In this document: piece after piece, positions 1-9,335 of the stretch
How the letters are laid out: every line of letters starts with the position of its first letter
Numbering within the stretch: the first letter of the stretch is position 1
From: Erythrobacter sp.
GTDB taxonomy: Bacteria; Pseudomonadota; Alphaproteobacteria; Sphingomonadales; Sphingomonadaceae
NCBI GenBank assembly: GCA_024642565.1
Contig: JAHEAV010000015.1
Span: forward strand, 5,824 to 69,155
Direction of reading: 5' to 3'
DNA: 63,332 nt
Notes under the pieces: generated by a model
Seen by the model: only the letters and a program-made list of their open reading frames with translations
Told to the model about the DNA's origin: nothing
Databases searched by the model: none
Translations under genes and position numbers: made by a program

Positions 1-128
1 AGGCGCTTGCCAGTAGCCGCCATCGGGACGGATTTGAGCGCAGGCTGAATGGCGCCAGTCCGCTATTGCCCGCCATCCTGCTGGCCTCAATCGTTCGGGA
101 CTGGGGCGCAACCATGCTGCGAATATAG
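1..128 (+). CDS. Partial CDS, C-terminal end of an unidentified protein
   Basis: Frame 3 is open from the window edge to a TAG stop and encodes about 41 residues ending in DWGATMLRI. The other two forward frames stop almost at once. Composition looks protein-like (a charged stretch, then a hydrophobic helix PLLPAILLASIV), but I recognise no family. It would be the tail of a gene starting outside the window. A chance open frame cannot be excluded at this length. Confidence 0.35.
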   Translation, partial: ALASSRHRDGFERRLNGASPLLPAILLASIVRDWGATMLRI

Positions 129-195
129 AGCTGGCGACCCACCCTGGTGGTAATCATTATCGTGAATATAAACCGCGGTTTTCCGCAGATACGAC

Positions 196-271
196 TGGTG
201 GGCGCTGACGGGCTCGAACCGCCGACCCTCTCGGTGTAAACGAGATGCTCTACCAACTGAGCTAAGCGCCC
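196..271 (-). tRNA. tRNA-Val (anticodon UAC)
   Basis: Read on the minus strand this folds as a complete 76-base tRNA. The 7-bp acceptor stem is GGGCGCT/AGCGCCC, the D arm contains AGCTCAGTTGGTAGAGC, and the anticodon stem TCTCG/CGAGA holds the loop TTTACAC with anticodon TAC. The T arm has the GGTTCGAGCCC type sequence. Discriminator A and the CCA end are encoded. It lies alone between a gene end and the asparaginase gene. Confidence 0.96.
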
Positions 272-361
272 GACCTGTGTCGGAATGGCGCTAATAGCGG
301 CCCAGGATTCAAAATCAATTGCCAATGGCGAAAATCGTCAGGGCGGGTTAGTGCGCGGGCC

Positions 362-1342
362 ATGGAAGTGAAATATATCAGAGTTCTCGCGACCGGCGGC
401 ACCATAGCGGGAACTGCGGGTTCGGCGATGCGGCGGGATTACGTTCCCGGGCAGATCGGGATCGAACAATTGCTGTCCGAAGTGGCCGGCCTTGGCATTT
501 CGGCCGAATTGGTGGGCGAACAATTTGCCAGTATCGGTTCGGAAGACATAACCCCGGCAATCTGGGCAAGGTTGCATCACGCGTGCAAATGCGCGCTGGC
601 AGATGACAATTGCCTGGGAATCATCATCACCCATGGCACGGACACAGCCGAGGAAACGGCGTTCCTGTTTGACCAGACACTGCCGACCAGCAAGCCCATC
701 ATACTGGTTGGCGCCATGCGCGCCGCCGATGCGGTTGGAAGCGATGGCTTGCGCAATTTTGCCAATGCCGTGCAGGTGGCAAACGATCCTGCGTCGGGTG
801 GGCGCGGCGTGCTGCTGGTCATGAGTGACAATATTTTTGCTGCGCGCGACGTGCGCAAGGCGCGAACCGAAGGGATGGAGGCATTCCGCGGATTTCCGCG
901 CGGCCCGGTCGGCCATGTCACGCCCAATTCGCTCGAATGGTTCGGCCCGCCCTGGCGTGAGGGCGAAGGGGCACGGTTTGCCTTTCACGAAACCATGCCC
1001 AAGGTTTCGATCCTTTTCGCCTATGCCGGCATGTCGGCTGATGATGTCGCGCTGGCTCTGGCTGGCGGGACTGCAGGGTTGGTGCTGGCGGGTTTTGGCC
1101 ATGGCACCGCGCCGCAACCAGTGCGGGCGGCCTTGGCCACAGCTGCGGCACAAGGGGTGCCGGTTGTCCGTTCGACCCGCGTGGATGAAGGTTTGGTTGA
1201 CCGCGAACCGGATGACGACACAATGGGCTTTATCGCCGCCCGCGCTTTGGGCCCGCCCAAGGCACGGATATTATTGCAGCTGTTGCTGGCGAACGGGATC
1301 ACCGATCCCGTTCGCGCGCAGGAAGCTTTCGACCGGCGTTAG
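362..1342 (+). CDS. L-asparaginase family protein
   Basis: Predicted to hydrolyse L-asparagine to aspartate and ammonia. The 326-residue protein has the family length. It carries both signature threonine motifs: ATGGTIAG near residue 11, with the nucleophile Thr, and HGTDTAEET near residue 90, with the second Thr-Asp pair. I see no signal peptide, so it is probably cytoplasmic although the motifs resemble type II enzymes. The ATG follows a purine-poor leader with no strong ribosome site. The gene converges on the dehydrogenase gene and the two 3' ends overlap by 4 bases. Substrate preference (Asn or Gln) cannot be read from sequence. Confidence 0.88.
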   Translation: MEVKYIRVLATGGTIAGTAGSAMRRDYVPGQIGIEQLLSEVAGLGISAELVGEQFASIGSEDITPAIWARLHHACKCALADDNCLGIIITHGTDTAEETAFLFDQTLPTSKPIILVGAMRAADAVGSDGLRNFANAVQVANDPASGGRGVLLVMSDNIFAARDVRKARTEGMEAFRGFPRGPVGHVTPNSLEWFGPPWREGEGARFAFHETMPKVSILFAYAGMSADDVALALAGGTAGLVLAGFGHGTAPQPVRAALATAAAQGVPVVRSTRVDEGLVDREPDDDTMGFIAARALGPPKARILLQLLLANGITDPVRAQEAFDRR

Positions 1343-2445
1343 GGTGTGACGAGGTATTTTTCGCCCGTGTGCATCGCGCGGTAATCGAGCGCAGCGTCCT
1401 TCTCCAGCATTTGCTCCAGATTGACCTTGGCCTTGTAGCTGCTGGCAAAGGTGGTGGTCAGATTATCCAGCACCCGCTTGCGCATCCGCAGCACCGTTTC
1501 CATGCCGGCCGTGGCAAGGAAGGGCGTGAGCAGCCAGCCGGACAGGGTGAATCCGAAGCCATAGGAAGGGGTCAGAATGGTGGGGCCAAGATCCAGACGG
1601 CCGTAGATGTACATCTTCTTGGCCTGGTTTGAACCGTAACGGCTGTATTCGCTCATCTTGCTGACCGCGACCTGCTCCATCGCCTTGAACACTGTATCGA
1701 CCGTGGTGCCACCGCCGATGGGGTCAAAACCGAAATAGGCATCGGTCGCGTCGATGGCCTCGCGCAATTGCTTCATGAAGTCATCATCCGAGGAATTGAC
1801 GACGTATTTTGCACCCATGCCTTTAAGCAAATCCGCCTGTTCCTGCTTGCGGACGATATTGACCAGATCGATCCCGTCTTCCTGGCAAATCTTGTTGAGC
1901 ATCTGCCCGAGATTCGATGCCGCGGCCGAATGGACTATCGCCTTGTGGCCTTCCATCTTGGCCGTTTCGACAAAGCCCAGCGCGGTCATCGGATTGACGA
2001 AGGCGGATGCGCCGTCTTCTGACGAGACATCGCCCAGCGGCAAACACATGGCGGCATCGGCAATCGCATATTGGCTGAAGGCATTGCCCGGAACACAGGC
2101 GACACGCTGGCCGACCAGAGCCTGTGCCATCGGACTGTCGCCTGCGGCGATCACTGTGCCGGCACCTTCATTACCCACCGGCATACGCTGGCCGTGGCGG
2201 CCTTTGGCGCCGCTATTGAATGGTTCGGGCATCTTGGCAACGATCTTGCCGGGGGAATAAGTCGCATTTTCGAGATCACAGGGGCCGAACAGCAAGGCCA
2301 GATCGGACGGATTGATCGGCGCGGCCTCCATACGCACGAGCACCTGGTTCCCTGTAGGATCGGGAAAAGTGGTTGTGCCAACTTCTACCGTCAGAGTGCC
2401 GTCCGATTCGAGGGTTGAGAAAATCTGTTTGCCGGTGGTGGTCAT
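1339..2445 (-). CDS. Medium-chain dehydrogenase/reductase (quinone oxidoreductase-like)
   Basis: A 368-residue protein of the COG0604-like medium-chain dehydrogenase family. The N-terminal GroES-like part contains [10 protein letters not shown] and VGNEGAGTV, the typical proton-relay and fold-turn region. The Rossmann part starts near residue 170 with [12 protein letters not shown], which replaces the usual GxGxxG with AAASNLG. The usual zinc-ligand pattern is not evident, so it is probably a zinc-free enoyl or quinone reductase. It is the last gene of the fmt-truA operon, its ATG overlapping the truA stop (ATGA). A link to translation genes is probably only positional. Substrate unknown. Confidence 0.75.
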   Translation of the reverse strand: MTTTGKQIFSTLESDGTLTVEVGTTTFPDPTGNQVLVRMEAAPINPSDLALLFGPCDLENATYSPGKIVAKMPEPFNSGAKGRHGQRMPVGNEGAGTVIAAGDSPMAQALVGQRVACVPGNAFSQYAIADAAMCLPLGDVSSEDGASAFVNPMTALGFVETAKMEGHKAIVHSAAASNLGQMLNKICQEDGIDLVNIVRKQEQADLLKGMGAKYVVNSSDDDFMKQLREAIDATDAYFGFDPIGGGTTVDTVFKAMEQVAVSKMSEYSRYGSNQAKKMYIYGRLDLGPTILTPSYGFGFTLSGWLLTPFLATAGMETVLRMRKRVLDNLTTTFASSYKAKVNLEQMLEKDAALDYRAMHTGEKYLVTP

Positions 2446-3227
2446 TGTGGTCTCTCCTGTGAAATGTTGTTTTCGTCTGAATACTTAGCGGCGACGAAGT
2501 AAAGGCCCTGTGGGGGTGCGTTCAAGCCCAATTCCTGCCGGTCTGCGGCGGCAAGGGCGTCTGCCAGCCGCTTTTCGCTCCATCGGCCCATGCCGACCAG
2601 CGCCAGGCACCCTACCATGGACCGGACCTGATGATGCAGGAAACTTCGTGCGGCAGCCTCGATGAAAATCCAATCGGATTGTCCATCGCCGCCGCGCCGT
2701 ACATCCAGCCGGTCCAACGTCTTGACCGGGCTGTCAGACTGGCAATGGGCGGAACGGAAGGTGGTGAAATCGTGGCAGCCGACCAACGACTGCGCTGCAC
2801 GGTGCATGGCATCGGCATCAAGCGCAGGCCGGATATGCCAGGCGCGGCCCGTGTCCAACGTCAATGGGGCGCGGCGATTGCGGATTTTGTAGAGATATTG
2901 GCGCCCGGTACAGGAAAAGCGGGCATGCCAATCGTCCGGCTTCACCTCGCAAGCGATAATCGCAATGGGGTCGGGGCGCAGTTTGGCATTGATCGCTTCC
3001 ATCAGGCGGAACGGGGTGAGCGCAGTATCCAGATCAACATGGCTGCGCATTGCAAGCGCATGTACGCCCGAATCGGTTCGGCCCGCAGAATGTAACGTCG
3101 CCTCCTCACCGGTAACGGCATGGATGGCCTGTTCGACCGATTGCTGAACGCTTGGTCCATGCTTCTGGCGCTGCAACCCCTGGAAAGGCGTGCCATCGAA
3201 CTCGATAGTGAGCGCGAACCGGGTCAC
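2442..3227 (-). CDS. truA: tRNA pseudouridine synthase A
   Basis: Converts uridines 38-40 of the tRNA anticodon stem to pseudouridine. The 261-residue length fits TruA. The catalytic Asp lies in the motif [10 protein letters not shown] near residue 50, and the conserved RNA-binding segment [13 protein letters not shown] follows near residue 105. Its ATG overlaps the fmt stop by 4 bases, and its own stop overlaps the next gene, which indicates translational coupling in a three-gene operon. Confidence 0.96.
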   Translation of the reverse strand: MTRFALTIEFDGTPFQGLQRQKHGPSVQQSVEQAIHAVTGEEATLHSAGRTDSGVHALAMRSHVDLDTALTPFRLMEAINAKLRPDPIAIIACEVKPDDWHARFSCTGRQYLYKIRNRRAPLTLDTGRAWHIRPALDADAMHRAAQSLVGCHDFTTFRSAHCQSDSPVKTLDRLDVRRGGDGQSDWIFIEAAARSFLHHQVRSMVGCLALVGMGRWSEKRLADALAAADRQELGLNAPPQGLYFVAAKYSDENNISQERPQ

Positions 3228-4129
3228 GTCAGCCGTGTTCCGGCGGCCACACTGCGGCCGCGCAGGAATTCATGGACTGCCATTGCCGGTTTCCCCGCAC
3301 GCTGGATACGGGTCGGGCGAATAGCACCGGCGCCGCAGGCAATCGTAAACTGATCGTCCAGAATAAAGCCCGGATCGCCCGAGGCCGAAACCACCTCAGC
3401 CTTCAAAAGCTTGATCCGCTCGCCCTCCAGTTCGAACCATGCCCCGGGAAATGGCGCGAAAGCGCGGACTTGCCGTTCGATAGTCTCAGCTTCCTTGCCG
3501 AAATCGATCCTTGCTTCGATCTTGTCGATCTTCGCAGCGTAACTCGCCCCGGCCTCGTCTTGCGGCACGGCATGGAGCAGGGGGAGGTCGATCAGCGTAC
3601 CGACCATTAATTGTGCACCGATTTCAGCCAGTTCCGCAGTCAATTCGCCTGCAGTCTTATCGTCAACCGGTGTCCGCGCGGTCGCCAGCATCGGGCCTGT
3701 GTCCAGCCCGGCTTCCATCTGCATGATCGTGACTCCGGTCACCGGATCGCCAGCAAGTATGGAGCGCTGGATCGGCGCGGCGCCGCGCCAATGGGGCAAC
3801 AGGCTGGCATGTACGTTGAGGCAACCCTGCTTTGGGGCATCCAGAATTGCCTGGGGCAAAATCAGGCCATAAGCGGCGACTATCGCGACATCCGCTTCGA
3901 GCGCGGCAAAGTCTGCCTGCGCTTCGGCGGTCTTGAGTGAAACCGGGCAATGCACCGGAATATGGCGGATCTGGGCTTCTGTTTGCACCGCAGAAGGCTG
4001 CAATTTCTTGCCCCGTCCCGCCGGGCGCGGCGGCTGGGTATAAGCGGCGACTATCGTATGACCCGCTTCGTGCAGTGCGGCCAGTGTCGGCACGGCAAAG
4101 TCCGGCGTTCCCATGAAAATGATGCGCAT
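3224..4129 (-). CDS. fmt: Methionyl-tRNA formyltransferase
   Basis: Formylates initiator Met-tRNA using 10-formyl-tetrahydrofolate. The 301-residue protein begins [16 protein letters not shown]. It has the catalytic [12 protein letters not shown] motif near residue 105 (Asn and His of the active site) and LDTGPM with the catalytic Asp near residue 143. The C-terminal OB-like domain starts near residue 205. It is the first gene of the leftward fmt-truA operon, separated by about 50 bases from divergent recR. Peptide deformylase, the functional partner, is on the opposite strand two genes away rather than in the usual def-fmt operon. Confidence 0.97.
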   Translation of the reverse strand: MRIIFMGTPDFAVPTLAALHEAGHTIVAAYTQPPRPAGRGKKLQPSAVQTEAQIRHIPVHCPVSLKTAEAQADFAALEADVAIVAAYGLILPQAILDAPKQGCLNVHASLLPHWRGAAPIQRSILAGDPVTGVTIMQMEAGLDTGPMLATARTPVDDKTAGELTAELAEIGAQLMVGTLIDLPLLHAVPQDEAGASYAAKIDKIEARIDFGKEAETIERQVRAFAPFPGAWFELEGERIKLLKAEVVSASGDPGFILDDQFTIACGAGAIRPTRIQRAGKPAMAVHEFLRGRSVAAGTRLT

Positions 4130-4181
4130 GGCGGGCTAGGTCGGGCTTCCTATTGCTTTGCGCAACCCCTATCTTTCGCAA

Positions 4182-4778
4182 ATGGCATCGAAAGAGATCG
4201 AGACGCTTGCTTCCGCGCTGGCACGTTTGCCCGGCCTTGGTCCGCGGTCGGCGCGGCGCGTGGTGCTGTGGCTGGTCAAGCGGCGGGAGACGGCACTGGT
4301 CCAATTGCTGGGCGCACTGGAACAGGTGCGTGACCGCCTTGTCGAATGCGGGACCTGCGGCAATGTCGACACGCAGAACCCCTGCGGCATCTGCGCCGAT
4401 CCACGCAGAGACCAGGCATCGATCTGCGTGGTCGAAGATGTTGCCGATTTGTGGGCGCTGGACCGGGCGAAACTTTTCACCGGACGCTATCATGTGCTCG
4501 GCGGCAAATTGTCGGCCATGGACGGTGTGCGGCCGGAAGACCTCAATATTGGCGCGCTGCTCGACAGAGTGGCGGCGGGCGGGGTGGACGAAGTGGTCCT
4601 GGCAATGAACGCCACGCTGGAAGGGCAGACTACCGCGCATTATATTGCCGAGCGGCTGGAAGGCTTTCCGGTGCGGATTACCCAATTGGCCCACGGCCTT
4701 CCCGTTGGCGGGGAACTGGATTATCTGGACGAAGGGACACTGGCGCAGGCGCTGCGGGCGCGGCGGCCGATCGGTTGA
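4182..4778 (+). CDS. recR: Recombination mediator protein RecR
   Basis: Works with RecO (and RecF) to load RecA on gapped DNA. The 198-residue length is standard. It has an N-terminal helix-hairpin-helix ([11 protein letters not shown]), a four-cysteine zinc finger ([16 protein letters not shown]) near residues 58-73 and a Toprim domain ([13 protein letters not shown] onward). I chose the ATG before ASKEIETLA because it gives the family N-terminus; an upstream in-frame TTG would add eight unlikely residues. Def follows 41 bases downstream. Confidence 0.96.
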   Translation: MASKEIETLASALARLPGLGPRSARRVVLWLVKRRETALVQLLGALEQVRDRLVECGTCGNVDTQNPCGICADPRRDQASICVVEDVADLWALDRAKLFTGRYHVLGGKLSAMDGVRPEDLNIGALLDRVAAGGVDEVVLAMNATLEGQTTAHYIAERLEGFPVRITQLAHGLPVGGELDYLDEGTLAQALRARRPIG

Positions 4779-4819
4779 TCGGGATTGCGCAATCCGTCGC
4801 GGCGCACTATTTAAAAGCT

Positions 4820-5386
4820 ATGGCTATCCGTGAAATTCTTGAAGTGCCGGACCCCCGGCTCAAAACCGTGTCGGCTCCGGTCGAAAAATTCGATGATGAG
4901 CTGAAGACGCTCGTCACAGATATGTTCGAAACCATGTATGATGCTCCTGGCATCGGCCTGGCCGCGATCCAGGTTGGGGTACCGCTGCGCGTTCTGGTTA
5001 TTGACCTTCAGCCCGACGATCCGGATGCCGAACCGGAAGTTTGCGACCATGGCGGGCACCAACACACCCACCAGCCGACTTTGAAACAGCCGCGGGTGTT
5101 CGTGAATCCGGAAATCCTTGAACCGGCCGAAGATCTTGCGACCTATCAGGAAGGCTGCCTTTCCGTTCCCGATATCTATGCCGATGTGGATCGCCCGGCG
5201 TCCTGCCGTGTGCGGTATCAGGACCTTGACGGGACGGTGCACGAAGAACAGCTGGATGGGATGATGGCCACCTGCATTCAGCACGAGATGGACCACCTTG
5301 AAGGTATTCTGTTTATTGACCATCTCAGCCGGTTAAAACGGCAGATGGTGCTGAAGAAGCTGGATAAGCTGCGCAAGGCGGCTTGA
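4820..5386 (+). CDS. def: Peptide deformylase with a His-rich insert
   Basis: Removes the formyl group from nascent proteins. All three metal-site motifs are present: GIGLAAIQVG, EGCLSVP (metal-ligand Cys) and QHEMDHLEG (HExxH). The start ATG before AIREILEVPDPRLK gives a 188-residue protein. Between the strand LRVLVIDLQ and the strand RVFVNPEIL there is an extra acidic then His-rich segment (residues about 68-92) containing CDHGGHQHTHQ, which could bind a divalent metal. The insert lies away from the catalytic motifs. The gene follows recR on the same strand, and its ribosome site is weak. Confidence 0.95.
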   Translation: MAIREILEVPDPRLKTVSAPVEKFDDELKTLVTDMFETMYDAPGIGLAAIQVGVPLRVLVIDLQPDDPDAEPEVCDHGGHQHTHQPTLKQPRVFVNPEILEPAEDLATYQEGCLSVPDIYADVDRPASCRVRYQDLDGTVHEEQLDGMMATCIQHEMDHLEGILFIDHLSRLKRQMVLKKLDKLRKAA

Positions 5387-5452
5387 TCCATTTCGGGGAT
5401 TTCTCCGCATAGATTGCTGGCGTTCTCTCTCCGTTCCACTTAAGCAAGCGGG

Positions 5453-6772
5453 ATGGACCCAACGATTCTTGCTCTGGTTGCGCTATTTCTCGGCCTTTTG
5501 ACGGGGGTTGCAGCCGCTTGGTTCGTCGGGTCACGCCAAGCCAGGGATTTGGGCGCCCGGTTGGCGGAGCAAGAAGCAGCGGCAAACCAGCGAGAATCGG
5601 AATTCAAGCGCGCGGCCAAGGAACTTGGCGACGCACAGATCGAACTTGCCACGTTGAAAGCCAACGCCGCCAATTTCGATAAACAGATCGAACAAATGCG
5701 CGAGGCGCGTGAAGAATTGCTGGCACAGTTCAAAGTGGCGGGCGGCGAAGTCTTGTCCAAGGCCCAGGAAGAATTCCTCAAGGCCGCAAGTGAACGATTT
5801 GGCAATGCCGAAAAAACCAACAAGGAAGCGGTTTCCGCTCTGCTTGAGCCGGTCAACCAACGCCTTAAATCGTATGAAGATCAGGTCGCCAGCCTTGAAA
5901 AGCAGCGGGTTGATTCCTTCGGCCAGTTAACCGGCCTGATCGAAACCATGCGGCAAGGCCAGGAAGAGGTGAAGCGGGAGGCCCAGCGTCTGGGGAATTC
6001 GCTGACCAATGCGCCCAAGGCGCGTGGCCGCTGGGGCGAACGGGCCTTGCAGAATGTTCTCGAGCAATGCGGCCTGTCCGAACATACCGATTTTCAGCTC
6101 GAACATTCGGTCAATACCGAAGAAGGTCGGTTGCGGCCGGATGCGATCATCAATGTGCCAGGCCAGAAGAAACTGGTGGTGGACGCAAAGGTTTCGCTGA
6201 ATGCCTACCAGTCCGCTTTTGAAGCCGAGGATGAGGATGTGCGCGCCCGGGCGATGGCCGATCATGCGCGCTCTATGCGCAACCATGTCCAGACATTGGG
6301 TGCGAAAAGTTACCAGAGCCAGTTTGACGATGCACCGGATTATGTGATCATGTTCGTCCCGGGCGAACATTTCGTTGCCGCCGCGCTCGAAGCCGATCCG
6401 GAACTGTGGGACTTTGCCTTCCGCAACCGCGTGCTTCTGGCGACGCCAACCAATCTCGTCGCCATTGCACGAACCGTGGCGCAGGTCTGGCGGCAGGATG
6501 GGCTGGCTAAGGAAGCACAGGAGATCGGGCGACTTGGCGGCGAGTTGTACGATCGGCTTGCCGTTGCCGCCGAGCATCTGAAGCGCGTCGGCACCGGACT
6601 TGATACTGCGGTGGGCAATTACAACAAATTTGTCGGCAGCTTTGAGCGCAATGTCCTGTCAGCCGGGCGAAAACTCAAGGACAAGGGTATCGAAATCGGC
6701 AAACGCGAGATCGAAGATGTGCCTTTGGTGGAAGCTGCTCCGCGCTACACCAAGGTTGATGCGCCCGATTGA
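5453..6772 (+). CDS. rmuC: DNA recombination protein RmuC
   Basis: RmuC-family protein of 439 residues; family members limit DNA rearrangements such as inversions between short inverted repeats. An N-terminal membrane helix (ILALVALFLGLLTGVAAAWFVG) is followed by a long charged coiled coil (about residues 35-165). The conserved RmuC nuclease-like domain begins at GRWGERALQNVLEQCGL and includes RPDAIINVPGQKKLVVDAKVS and YVIMFVPGEHFVAAAL. It stands alone, 66 bases after def, and faces the rRNA methyltransferase gene tail to tail. Confidence 0.93.
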   Translation: MDPTILALVALFLGLLTGVAAAWFVGSRQARDLGARLAEQEAAANQRESEFKRAAKELGDAQIELATLKANAANFDKQIEQMREAREELLAQFKVAGGEVLSKAQEEFLKAASERFGNAEKTNKEAVSALLEPVNQRLKSYEDQVASLEKQRVDSFGQLTGLIETMRQGQEEVKREAQRLGNSLTNAPKARGRWGERALQNVLEQCGLSEHTDFQLEHSVNTEEGRLRPDAIINVPGQKKLVVDAKVSLNAYQSAFEAEDEDVRARAMADHARSMRNHVQTLGAKSYQSQFDDAPDYVIMFVPGEHFVAAALEADPELWDFAFRNRVLLATPTNLVAIARTVAQVWRQDGLAKEAQEIGRLGGELYDRLAVAAEHLKRVGTGLDTAVGNYNKFVGSFERNVLSAGRKLKDKGIEIGKREIEDVPLVEAAPRYTKVDAPD

Positions 6773-6787
6773 TGGGTGGCTGGCTGG

Positions 6788-7597
6788 TCAATCCAGCGAT
6801 GCCAGAACCTCATAAGCCAGCACGGCACCAGCCACAGCCGCATTCAGGCTGTCCGCCCGTCCGCGCATCGGCATCGTCACGCGCAGGTCGCAAGTGTCTT
6901 CATAGTCCTGCGGTAGCCCTTGCGATTCATTGCCAACCAGAATGAAACATGGCGCAGCATAGGGTGCGCCGCGATAGGGTACGGCATCGCGCAAACTTGC
7001 AGCCACCAATTGCCCGTCACCCTGCCGCAGCCAAATGATGAATTCGTCCCATCGGGCCTGCGCAATTTGCTTGGTAAAGACTGCGCCCATGCTGGCACGC
7101 ACTGCCTCGACCGAAAAGGGATCAGCGCAATCATCCACCAGGATGAGGCCGCCAGCGCCAACGGCATCACAGGTGCGCAGCATGGTGCCGAGATTGCCCG
7201 GATCACGAAGCGCCTGTGCGACCATCCAGATCGGCCCCGCTGTTCGATCAAGCGCGCCCAGCGATGTATCAAATTCGGCAAACATTCCAGCCACGGCCTG
7301 CGGGTTATCCTTGCCGGTAATTTTCGACAGGATATCCGCGCTGGTTTCGATCACCTCGCCGCCCGCCGATGTGACAGCGCCTTCAAGCTCGACCAGCAGG
7401 GGGTGCGTGTCGCGCCCCGATGCCATGACCAATATTTCAGGTATTTTCCCGGATACGAGCGCGTCTGTGAGCAGGCGCAAACCTTCGACCAGAAACTTGC
7501 CTTCGCGGCGGCGGATCTTCTTGTCCCGTAAGGAACGCAGATATTTGACCGTCGGATTGGAAAAGCCGGTAATCTCGCGCCGGACTACAGCCTCCAT
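6788..7597 (-). CDS. SpoU-family 2'-O-ribose RNA methyltransferase
   Basis: A 269-residue SPOUT-class enzyme that methylates a ribose 2'-OH in rRNA or tRNA with SAM. The N-terminal substrate-binding domain begins NPTVKYLRSLRDKK and contains GKFLVEGLRLL. The C-terminal knot domain has the three SpoU motifs: LRDPGNLGTMLRTCDAVG, ILVGNESQGLP and MPMRGRADSLNAAVAGAVLAYE. The ATG chosen overlaps the ptsH stop by one base (TGATG), so it is translationally coupled to the PTS operon. The RNA target is not predictable. Confidence 0.92.
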   Translation of the reverse strand: MEAVVRREITGFSNPTVKYLRSLRDKKIRRREGKFLVEGLRLLTDALVSGKIPEILVMASGRDTHPLLVELEGAVTSAGGEVIETSADILSKITGKDNPQAVAGMFAEFDTSLGALDRTAGPIWMVAQALRDPGNLGTMLRTCDAVGAGGLILVDDCADPFSVEAVRASMGAVFTKQIAQARWDEFIIWLRQGDGQLVAASLRDAVPYRGAPYAAPCFILVGNESQGLPQDYEDTCDLRVTMPMRGRADSLNAAVAGAVLAYEVLASLD

Positions 7598-7875
7598 CAG
7601 TCCTCGCCGAAACCGTCGCCGACCAGCGCGCAAAGCTGTTCCAAGACTTCAGCCGCACCAACGCCTTTGACGATGACTTCGACAGTGTCGCCCTTGGCTG
7701 CACCCAGCATCATGAGGCCCAGTATCGACCCGCCAACGGCTTCATTGCCATCCTTGGTCACGCGAACATCAATGCCTTCGGGAAGTTGGCTGACGGCGTT
7801 GACGAATTTCGCACTGGCGCGCGCATGCAGCCCGCGTTGGTTTACAATCAGCATTCCGCGTCGTTGTTCGGTCAT
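7597..7875 (-). CDS. ptsH: Phosphocarrier protein HPr
   Basis: A 92-residue HPr. The phosphorylated His is in QRGLHARASAKF near residue 17, and the regulatory Ser is in the GGSILGLMMLG helix, the target of the HPr kinase encoded four genes upstream. The HPr relays phosphate from Enzyme I (not in this window) to the EIIA-Man protein encoded just before it; the two genes overlap by 4 bases. With no sugar permease nearby, a signalling PTS is likelier than transport. Confidence 0.96.
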   Translation of the reverse strand: MTEQRRGMLIVNQRGLHARASAKFVNAVSQLPEGIDVRVTKDGNEAVGGSILGLMMLGAAKGDTVEVIVKGVGAAEVLEQLCALVGDGFGED

Positions 7876-8294
7876 GCCGCGCTCTCACTTCTAGCGGTTT
7901 GACCAAGGAATTCCGAAGCGATGGTGATGTAGGTTCTGCCCGCATCACGTGCAGCCACGATTGCTTCGCCAATGGGGCAACTCTTCCGGGTACCTGCGAG
8001 CCGGATCAGCATGGGTAGATTGATGCCGGCGATCACCTCAACCCGGCCCGTGTCGAGCAGGGAGATTGCCAGGTTGGAAGGCGTGCCGCCGAACAGATCG
8101 GTCAGGATAACTACGCCTTGACCCTGATCGACCTTCTTGATCGCATGTGCGATTTCAACGCGCCGCTTCTCCATATCGTCGTGCGGGCCGATACATACGG
8201 TCGCGACGGCTTCCTGCGGACCCACGACATGTTCCATCGCATGGACGAATTCCACCGCCAATTGGCCGTGAGTCACCAGAATCATCCCGATCAT
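7872..8294 (-). CDS. PTS EIIA component, mannose (fructose-specific IIA) type
   Basis: A 140-residue EIIA-Man domain. The phospho-accepting His is in ILVTHGQLAVEF near residue 9. The LTDLFGGTPSNLA segment near residue 66 is typical of the fold. No IIB, IIC or IID membrane components are present, matching the incomplete alphaproteobacterial PTS in which this protein acts in regulation. About 70 bases separate it from rapZ, an AT-rich stretch that could hold an internal promoter. A second in-frame ATG lies three codons in. Confidence 0.93.
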   Translation of the reverse strand: MIGMILVTHGQLAVEFVHAMEHVVGPQEAVATVCIGPHDDMEKRRVEIAHAIKKVDQGQGVVILTDLFGGTPSNLAISLLDTGRVEVIAGINLPMLIRLAGTRKSCPIGEAIVAARDAGRTYITIASEFLGQTARSESAA

Positions 8295-8366
8295 GGTCGC
8301 CAGCCGCCGCTCAATGAATTGGTAGTTATGATACTGAAATTATTCATATAAATTTCTTGCGAAACC

Positions 8367-9293
8367 TTATGATTGGGGCCCTTCGATCTGATCGGCGGCT
8401 CGTGATCCCAAATTGCGGTGAAGAACCGTGGGCGAAAATCCTGCTTCGCGCAAGGCTTTCGCCATTGTCTCCGCAGCATAGACCGAACGATGTCGCCCGC
8501 CAGTACAGCCGAATGCGATATTTACGTAGCTTTTGCCTTGCACCTGGTAGCGCGGCAGCAAGGTCAGCAAGAGGTCGCGTATCTGTGCAAAAGCGGTTTC
8601 GAAAGCAGGGTCTTTGCGAATATGTGCGCCGACCGCTGCATCTTGCCCGGTCTGTTCCCGCAATTCGGGGATCCAGTGCGGGTTGTCGAGAAAGCGCATG
8701 TCAAAAACCAGATCAGCGAGCGGAGGGGTGCCGCGCGCAAAGCCGAAGCTTGAAACGATAATGGCCATGTCATCGGGCGCGCTGTCGGCGAATTTTTCCC
8801 GCATTTTTTGTTGCAGTTCGTTGGTCGCAAATCCGGACGAATCGATGACTGTATCGGCCCAGCGCCGCAGAGGCTCCAGCAACTCCCGCTCAGCTTGAAT
8901 TCCGATACGCACGGGGCGGCCCAGAGCCATCGGGTGCCGCCGCCGCGTTTCATTATAGCGGCGCTCCAGCTCGCCGCTGGCGCAATCAAGAAACAGCGTG
9001 GTGACTTGCAGATCGGTACGCTTGGTGAGCGATTTGACCTCCGCGATCACATCCGGCGGATTAAACCCCCGCGTGCGCGAATCGAAGCCGATTGCCAGTG
9101 GATGGCGCGGCCCGTCCTGATCCGGGCGCGCAATAAGACGGCTGAGCAAGCGGATTGGAAAATTGTCGATCGCTTCCCAACCCAGATCTTCCAAAACCCG
9201 TAGAGCCGTGGTCTTACCCGCGCCGGACATGCCGGTAACAAGAAGAATGTGCTGGCGGTCATTTGCGTCTGGCGCGGTAGAATCATCCGACAT
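8367..9293 (-). CDS. rapZ: RapZ-type nucleotide-binding adapter (YvcJ/RapZ)
   Basis: P-loop protein with Walker A GMSGAGKTTALRVLEDLGW near residue 23, followed by the family signature EAIDNFP. It has the C-terminal RapZ domain FGCTGGRHRSVYAAE. In Enterobacteria RapZ guides RNase E to a GlmS-regulating small RNA; in alphaproteobacteria the role is less clear, and its position in the hprK-PTS operon suggests nucleotide or sugar-amine signalling. I chose the ATG before SDDSTAPD (308 aa); an in-frame ATG ten codons upstream is also possible, and neither has a strong ribosome site. Confidence 0.93.
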   Translation of the reverse strand: MSDDSTAPDANDRQHILLVTGMSGAGKTTALRVLEDLGWEAIDNFPIRLLSRLIARPDQDGPRHPLAIGFDSRTRGFNPPDVIAEVKSLTKRTDLQVTTLFLDCASGELERRYNETRRRHPMALGRPVRIGIQAERELLEPLRRWADTVIDSSGFATNELQQKMREKFADSAPDDMAIIVSSFGFARGTPPLADLVFDMRFLDNPHWIPELREQTGQDAAVGAHIRKDPAFETAFAQIRDLLLTLLPRYQVQGKSYVNIAFGCTGGRHRSVYAAETMAKALREAGFSPTVLHRNLGSRAADQIEGPQS

Positions 9294-9335
9294 TTTGCCG
9301 GTTTGACCGCATTTCATCGGCATGGAAAGGGAGGA

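Noticed and set aside
171-180. Palindrome AACCGCGGTT upstream of tRNA-Val
   Set aside because: A 10-base palindrome in GC-rich DNA is expected by chance, with no T-run or gene context to support a terminator or operator.
338-1153. Long antisense open frame (about 270 codons) opposite the asparaginase gene
   Set aside because: Arg/His/Pro-rich composition, no domain, and full overlap with a clear enzyme gene; typical shadow frame in GC-rich DNA.
3663-4694. Antisense/minus-strand frame spanning fmt and recR
   Set aside because: It crosses two well-supported genes in opposite orientation; chance open frame.
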